Made by a program: the position numbers and the translations under genes. Of a DNA stretch of 46,173 nucleotides, positions 43,260 to 46,173 are shown one piece after another. Numbering within the stretch: position 1 is the stretch's first letter; the number at the start of each line of letters is the position of its first letter. A model generated the notes under the pieces. That model had not been told where the DNA came from. It did not search any database and saw only the letters and a program-made list of their open reading frames with translations. Source of the stretch: a bacterium (GTDB taxonomy: Bacteria > Zhuqueibacterota > QNDG01 > JAFGCO01); contig JAFGCO010000030.1 in assembly GCA_016932575.1 (NCBI GenBank), positions 1 through 46,173 on the forward strand, read 5' to 3'.

Positions 43260-45077
43260 ATGAAAATTAAAAAAGACAGATTTGGCATACTCTTTTTATT
43301 TCTGATCATATCTCTGCCCTTATTCTTAACCTGTGAAAAACAAAGCAACCCTTTAAAGTCAGATGAAACTGATTTAAATGGCAACATAGTCAAAGGCCAT
43401 GTTACCTATGAAGGAGGCACAGATTTTGGGGGCATTACCGTGACTCTTGAAACCATGAACGAACTTGGACAAACTGCCAGTGTGGCATATCAGCTATTGA
43501 AACAGGAAGATAATTCTGACAGAGGTCTGCTGAAATCAGAGCAGGGTTTAGCGAAAGCGCTTCATGATTCGACAAAAAAATACGAAACCATTACACAGCC
43601 TGACGGTTACTTCTGTTTTGAAAACATACCCCCCGGCCAATATTCACTCTCGGTTAAAAAATCGAATCTACATTATGCATATATCGATAATATTCATGTA
43701 TCGGCCGAGGGACCGGTGGTGATTAATCCGGTTTTAACACCGACAGGTTCCATAAAGGGCGTGGTCCGCATGGACGGTATAAACGATTTCAGCGGCACGA
43801 TGGCTTATCTTGGGGGCACTTCATATTTATCATTTACTGACAATAACGGTGTCTTTTTAATTTCAGATGTGCCCCTGGGTGACTATATAATTTCAATAGC
43901 AGCTCCGAATTATCAGGTCATTGAACGTTCTGTTTCATTGACAGAAGCAGGGGTGACAGTGGCTGTCGATACAATTCTTATTCAGAAGTATGGGTGGGTT
44001 TCGGGTAGAGTCGTATCTTATATTACCAAAAAAAGTCTATCGAATGTTACTGTAAACTCATTTTCCGGAGGTTCAACTCTTACTTCTTCAGATGGTCTTT
44101 TCTCATTGATGGTGCCTGCCGGCTCAGTCGGACTAATGTTTGAGAAGTCAGGCTACTCAATAAAAACTGTTTATGTTGATAATATTATCAGTGGTGAAAA
44201 TAGCAATATTCAAAATGATATTGAACTATTTAAAGGTCCGACTACTTCAGGAAGCACATCAGGTGATGAGTATTGGACAAAGGATATGGGAGAGATCATT
44301 ATTACTGATGATGTTCAAATTAGAACAGTTGATGTATTGAATATAAGTAGTGGTGTTATTGTGAAATCAGATATTATTCCTTCACCTGAGTTAATAGTAA
44401 AGGGTGAATTGAGTATTCTCGGTACTGAAAAAGAAAAGGTAATTTTTTATGGCGTTTCAATTAGAATTGATTCTGACATAGAATCTTCAATAGTTCATTG
44501 TAATATCCAGTATTGTAGCGGTACCGGAATCAATATTGGTGATGGTGCAGGTAGCAATTCTGATGCTACAATAGGTTTTTGCAACATTTCAGAAAATTAT
44601 ATAGGTATTTTTATAACTGGCAATTCTGATGGAAGAATTTATAACTCAACTATTGAAAAAAATCTCACCGATGGTATTAGGGCTTATTCAAGTGCTGGAG
44701 CAAATATAGAAAATTGTCTGATCGCTACGAATATTGATCATCAGTTATATTTTGCATCAGGGGCAGATGTTATTTCTTCAAACAATATAATTGTAGGTGA
44801 AACTAAGGGATTTACACCAGATAAGAGTGATCAAGTAGGCTATTATGTTTCTGGTTATGTAAGCCCTATCAATTATAATGTAATTATAACAGTTTTTGAC
44901 GGTGCCAATGTGATAAATTCGACTAACACCATATCAGGTTATTATAAAATTGTTGTGGAAGATGGCACGTATTCAATAAAAGCGGAAGCTTCAGGATATA
45001 ATGCTGTAACAAAGACAATAAATGTAGATGGCGAAAATGTGAAAAATGTCAATTTCATTCTGCAGCCAACCGCTTGA
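43260..45077 (+). CDS. Lipoprotein with CarboxypepD_reg repeats and beta-helix
   Basis: A 605-residue lipoprotein. ATG 43260 follows a GGGGGG site and opens a signal peptide with lipobox LFLTC (C25). Three carboxypeptidase-regulatory-like repeats follow (GHVTYEGGTDFGGITVTLE; GSIKGVVRMDGINDFSG...; GWVSGRVVSYITKKSLSNV...). Then comes a right-handed beta-helix (~355-520: SSIVHCNIQYCSGTGINI, ATIGFCNISENYIGIFI, GRIYNSTIEKNLTDGI) and a final CarboxypepD_reg/PEGA-like domain ending FILQPTA. The architecture suggests surface attachment and polymer binding; no enzyme motif is certain. From about 44000 the DNA is markedly AT-rich. It is transcribed from the consensus promoter at 42998. Confidence 0.8.
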   Translation: MKIKKDRFGILFLFLIISLPLFLTCEKQSNPLKSDETDLNGNIVKGHVTYEGGTDFGGITVTLETMNELGQTASVAYQLLKQEDNSDRGLLKSEQGLAKALHDSTKKYETITQPDGYFCFENIPPGQYSLSVKKSNLHYAYIDNIHVSAEGPVVINPVLTPTGSIKGVVRMDGINDFSGTMAYLGGTSYLSFTDNNGVFLISDVPLGDYIISIAAPNYQVIERSVSLTEAGVTVAVDTILIQKYGWVSGRVVSYITKKSLSNVTVNSFSGGSTLTSSDGLFSLMVPAGSVGLMFEKSGYSIKTVYVDNIISGENSNIQNDIELFKGPTTSGSTSGDEYWTKDMGEIIITDDVQIRTVDVLNISSGVIVKSDIIPSPELIVKGELSILGTEKEKVIFYGVSIRIDSDIESSIVHCNIQYCSGTGINIGDGAGSNSDATIGFCNISENYIGIFITGNSDGRIYNSTIEKNLTDGIRAYSSAGANIENCLIATNIDHQLYFASGADVISSNNIIVGETKGFTPDKSDQVGYYVSGYVSPINYNVIITVFDGANVINSTNTISGYYKIVVEDGTYSIKAEASGYNAVTKTINVDGENVKNVNFILQPTA

Positions 45078-45117
45078 AATTGATTCTGATTCAACATAAG
45101 ACATCATAATCATACCC

Positions 45118-46173
45118 ATGCAGAAATATTTATATATTTATTGTATCGTCATCTTCCTTTTTCAAAGGCTCTCCGGCCAGGAATTGAAAATACAAGATGA
45201 TGTATATTATGGCGAAATATCCAGTGTTGCTATTACTGTATCTGATAAAACAGCAGACTTAAATACAAACCTGCAAGAGCAAATTACAGTCCTTGTTTAT
45301 ACTGAAAATAGTGATAAATCAGGTGAATCAACTCAGCTATCAGAAATTGGCAAAAACACGGGCTTATTTTATGGCATAATTGGATTTGAACGGGCCTATA
45401 GTGACACACACGCCACACCACCAATTGCTGATAATGGGCTCATTGGTGTCTTTGCAGAAGGAGAATATATTAGTGGCGAAAAAATCTATGTGCAATACGG
45501 CACAAAAACAGATTCTGCCTTATATAAAGAGCCCTCGTCAACTATCACCGGTGTTGTAAAAGACCATATGGGCAATCCGGTCTCGGGTGCAATTATTGGC
45601 CTGATTGGCTCCCGGATTATAGGCTATTCTCGTACAGACGGCAGCTACGGGCTTCATGATGTGCCCGAAGGCAGCTACACCATGAAAATTATGCGCAATA
45701 ATTATGCGCCGCAGTATTATCAGGTCAGTGTGCCGGATGCATCACCGATTGCCTATGCAAATGGGCCATACTGGGATGCGGTTGGATCACAAGTTCAGTT
45801 AAATGGTAACGGATATGATTTAGAAGATGAAAGTCTTGTTTTCAAGTGGGATCTTGATGGGGACGGTTCATTCGATGATGCAAGCGGTCAAATGCCACTC
45901 TATACGATCCAAAAAACCGGGTTGGATACGGTCTGGCTGAATGTCATTGATGATTCCGGGAATGAAGATATTGATATGGCTATCGTTTACGGTGAATCAG
46001 ATAACATTAATCACAAACCCAACCTTACGCCTGCCGGGCCCTTTATAAAAAGTGAAGGACAACTCCTCTCATTCCCTGTCAATGCAAGCGATCCTGATGG
46101 CGGAACTGTTGACCTGACAATGAACCCTGACAACCTGCCGCCAGAAGCCACATTCACTGACCATGGAAACAAT
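45118..46173 (+). CDS. Secreted PKD/CarboxypepD_reg multidomain protein, 3'-partial
   Basis: An open frame from ATG 45118 to the window end (352 codons, no stop). A signal peptide (MQKYLYIYCIVIFLFQRLSG) is followed by an unrecognised beta-rich region (~22-140), a CarboxypepD_reg domain (SSTITGVVKDHMGNPVSGAI ... DGSYGLHDVPEGSYTMKI, ~140-205), a PKD-like domain (VQLNGNGYDLEDESLVFKWD-LDGDG..., ~220-300) and the start of an Ig/cadherin-like domain (NASDPDGGTVDLTM). It begins 40 bases after the lipoprotein stop and is probably co-transcribed. More tandem domains and a sorting tail may lie beyond the window. Confidence 0.8.
   Translation, partial: MQKYLYIYCIVIFLFQRLSGQELKIQDDVYYGEISSVAITVSDKTADLNTNLQEQITVLVYTENSDKSGESTQLSEIGKNTGLFYGIIGFERAYSDTHATPPIADNGLIGVFAEGEYISGEKIYVQYGTKTDSALYKEPSSTITGVVKDHMGNPVSGAIIGLIGSRIIGYSRTDGSYGLHDVPEGSYTMKIMRNNYAPQYYQVSVPDASPIAYANGPYWDAVGSQVQLNGNGYDLEDESLVFKWDLDGDGSFDDASGQMPLYTIQKTGLDTVWLNVIDDSGNEDIDMAIVYGESDNINHKPNLTPAGPFIKSEGQLLSFPVNASDPDGGTVDLTMNPDNLPPEATFTDHGNN

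Overview
The window looks like accessory and carbohydrate-use DNA from an uncultured Gram-negative bacterium of the FCB group (KSB1, Calditrichota or a related lineage). The basis is several secreted proteins with a C-terminal 'FPNPFNP...' (FlgD-like / T9SS type A) sorting domain, a PorV/PorQ-like outer-membrane protein, a TonB-dependent receptor with a carboxypeptidase-regulatory plug extension, LVIVD and PKD/CarboxypepD_reg proteins, and ordinary Shine-Dalgarno sequences with TTGACA/TATAAT promoters. The exact phylum is an inference. I saw no tRNA, rRNA or CRISPR array.

Left third (1-9760): a damaged defence and mobile-element island. A type I restriction specificity gene (hsdS) is cut at its 5' end by what looks like an insertion-sequence end. 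It is followed by hsdM and then four genes of defence-island type: a DUF3644 protein with an RxxxxH HEPN-like motif, a uracil-DNA-glycosylase-like protein, a DUF4268 nuclease-fold protein and an HNH endonuclease. No intact hsdR is present, but 22 codons matching an HsdR N-terminus survive near 8976-9038. Next come a REP-associated tyrosine transposase with its palindromes, an AbiEi/AbiEii toxin-antitoxin pair with a promoter/operator, and a patch of structured repeats and gene debris. The genes up to about 5.5 kb are visibly AT-richer than those after it.

Middle (9.8-26 kb): secreted proteins with sorting tails (a CBM9-like/CARDB protein, an LVIVD-repeat protein, a pectate-lyase-like beta-helix protein), small cytosolic proteins (STAS-like, 4-oxalocrotonate tautomerase), a PfkB sugar kinase/class II aldolase operon, a peptidyl-prolyl-isomerase-like exported protein, and a GH95 alpha-L-fucosidase. 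A truncated arylsulfotransferase and a duplicated, broken membrane-protein gene lie among them.

Right (26-46 kb): a GH9 glycosidase; a two-gene operon of a GDP-mannose 3,5-epimerase and a nucleotidyltransferase-GHMP kinase fusion; and a four-gene operon transcribed leftward (TonB receptor, 1191-aa surface protein with sorting tail, PorV-like protein, vWA/PA14 protein). Upstream of it lies a LacI-family regulator. The palindrome CTTACTCGAGTAAG or a close variant occurs twice around the receptor promoter and once between the lacI promoter and its start codon, giving a sequence-supported local regulatory circuit. A consensus sigma-70-type promoter then drives rightward a CarboxypepD_reg/beta-helix lipoprotein, followed by a PKD-domain secreted protein that runs off the window.

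Working model (inference): LacI senses a sugar and controls import by the TonB receptor complex. Secreted GH95, GH9 and pectate-lyase-like enzymes cut plant-type or algal polysaccharide, and the kinase/aldolase pair channels a released sugar into central metabolism. The left island is a graveyard of a type I restriction system with several possibly active defence genes still in place.
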